Under the pieces are notes generated by a model. It saw nothing but the letters and a program-made list of their open reading frames with translations. It was not told where the DNA came from and did not search any database. Position numbers and translations under genes: made by a program. Shown here piece after piece: positions 63,360 through 64,000 of a stretch of 64,000 nt of DNA (its first letter is position 1; the number at the start of each line of letters is the position of its first letter). This stretch comes from VFKI01 sp033762075 (GTDB lineage: Bacteria; Pseudomonadota; Gammaproteobacteria; DSM-16500). The stretch lies in assembly GCA_033762075.1 (NCBI GenBank), contig JANRLY010000023.1:1-64000 (forward strand), written 5' to 3'.

Positions 63360-63417
63360 ATTTTAATCATTTATTGTCTATACTTCGTTTATAACATGGT
63401 CAAAACGGGGAGTTCAT

Positions 63418-63543
63418 ATGAAACGACTTGTATTATCTATATTAATCATAATGTTAGCATCAGCTTCTTCTCTGAGCTTTGCGAAAGGACATCAAATGCA
63501 TCCACCAGAATATTTAGTAAAATCATGCTGCTGTGGGATGTGA
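63418..63543 (+). CDS. 41-residue exported peptide with CCCGM C-terminus
   Basis: ATG 63418 to TGA 63541-63543 encodes 41 residues: an N-terminal signal-like part (KRLVLSILIIMLASASSLSF, cleavage likely after FA at residue 22), then about 19 mature residues KGHQMHPPEYLVKSCCCGM. GGGGAG at 63407-63412 is a good ribosome site. The three neighbouring cysteines and His/Met residues suggest metal binding or disulphide chemistry, but no family was recognised. It lies 16 bp before the phosphoribosyltransferase start and would be missed by standard gene callers. Confidence 0.6.
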   Translation: MKRLVLSILIIMLASASSLSFAKGHQMHPPEYLVKSCCCGM

Positions 63544-63559
63544 TAGACACTAAGGACAC

Positions 63560-64000
63560 ATGGATAGATATTATGATCGTTGCGAAGCAGGGAAGATACT
63601 TGCTAAGCAGTTAAGTGAATACCGCAATCGAAAAGATGTGATTGTTTTAGCACTGCCACGCGGTGGTGTTCCTGTCGCTTACGAAATTGCAAAAGCGCTC
63701 TCTGTCCCTTTAGATATTTTCATTGTACGTAAACTAGGCGTTCCAGGCCATGAAGAACTTGCCATGGGAGCAATCGCTATGGGTGGTGTGACGTTTTTTA
63801 ACCAAGATTTGCTTGATGAAATTGTCATACCAAAAAGTGATATTGAGCGTGTTGTTCAATCTGAAAAAAAAGAATTAGAAAGACGTGAAAAAAAATATCG
63901 CGGTAATAAGGCATTTCCTGAATTAAAAAATAAGACTATTATCTTGGTGGATGATGGTATTGCAACGGGTGCAACTATACGTGTTGCAGTCAAAGCATTA
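63560..64000 (+). CDS. phosphoribosyltransferase family protein, partial at window end
   Basis: The first 147 codons of a PRTase run off the right edge. AAGGA precedes ATG 63560. It shows LALPRGGVPVAYEIAKAL (about 30-47), FIVRKLGVPGHEELAMGAIA, and the PRPP-binding loop VDDGIATGAT (about 131-140) with the DD acidic pair. This matches the stand-alone phosphoribosyltransferase group of about 210-220 residues seen with or fused to dienelactone hydrolases in bacteria. The substrate is unknown. The micro-peptide gene upstream is probably co-transcribed. Confidence 0.85.
   Translation, partial: MDRYYDRCEAGKILAKQLSEYRNRKDVIVLALPRGGVPVAYEIAKALSVPLDIFIVRKLGVPGHEELAMGAIAMGGVTFFNQDLLDEIVIPKSDIERVVQSEKKELERREKKYRGNKAFPELKNKTIILVDDGIATGATIRVAVKAL

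Noticed and set aside
63396..63614. 72-residue open frame overlapping the micro-peptide
   Set aside because: It lies in a different frame from the micro-peptide and the phosphoribosyltransferase, both of which have ribosome sites and recognisable features; this one has neither.

Overview
The window reads as chromosomal DNA of an AT-rich, Gram-negative gammaproteobacterium. LpxH (lipid A synthesis), a two-partner-secretion type exoprotein, PhaR/PhaB, a Mip-like FKBP isomerase, a DotU/IcmF-type protein and several large coiled-coil proteins of unknown function together suggest a Legionellales-like, amoeba-associated or intracellular bacterium (Legionella/Coxiella/Berkiella relatives). The placement is an inference from gene style and was not tested by any search. 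No tRNA, rRNA, CRISPR array or complete insertion sequence was seen.

Layout. 0-3.6 kb: a multi-hairpin repeat, then a tight run DUF378 protein - MFS transporter - anmK (anhydro-MurNAc kinase), with a convergent KfrA-like DNA-binding protein. 3.8-15.4 kb: one gene for a giant, highly repetitive TPS-type secreted adhesin of about 3,850 residues. 15.4-21.8 kb: a minus-strand operon FKBP isomerase - micro-ORF - kdpF - kdpA - kdpB - kdpC - truncated kdpD for high-affinity potassium uptake; both micro-ORFs are too short for ordinary gene callers. 21.9-41.7 kb: an accessory block with a 577-aa unknown, a GlnD/DUF294-type nucleotidyltransferase paired with a secreted endonuclease/phosphatase-fold protein, a 1,385-aa coiled-coil protein, a methyltransferase, and a 2,982-aa chimera (Sel1 repeats, FhaB-like beta-helix, toxin-like C-terminus). 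41.8-53.4 kb: mostly housekeeping (MFS, phosphopantetheinyl transferase, GIY-YIG nuclease within repeats, phaB, lpxH, adk, DUF2147, MBL hydrolase, phaR, pstSCAB). 53.6-56.5 kb: two unknown proteins. 56.6-58.5 kb: divergent serB/serA. 58.6-61.4 kb: a DotU-IcmF fusion with a coiled-coil partner. 61.5-64 kb: alcohol dehydrogenase, a tail-anchored unknown, a 41-aa secreted peptide and a phosphoribosyltransferase that runs off the end.

How the genes work together: kdp and pst serve potassium and phosphate scavenging; serA/serB make serine; anmK recycles cell wall; phaB/phaR belong to polyhydroxyalkanoate storage. The accessory block and the two giant proteins look like host- or competitor-interaction genes. 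The most unusual items are the single-chain DotU-IcmF fusion, the Sel1-FhaB-toxin-like chimera, the kdp operon whose sensor has lost its kinase half, and a GIY-YIG nuclease gene boxed in by inverted REP-like palindromes.
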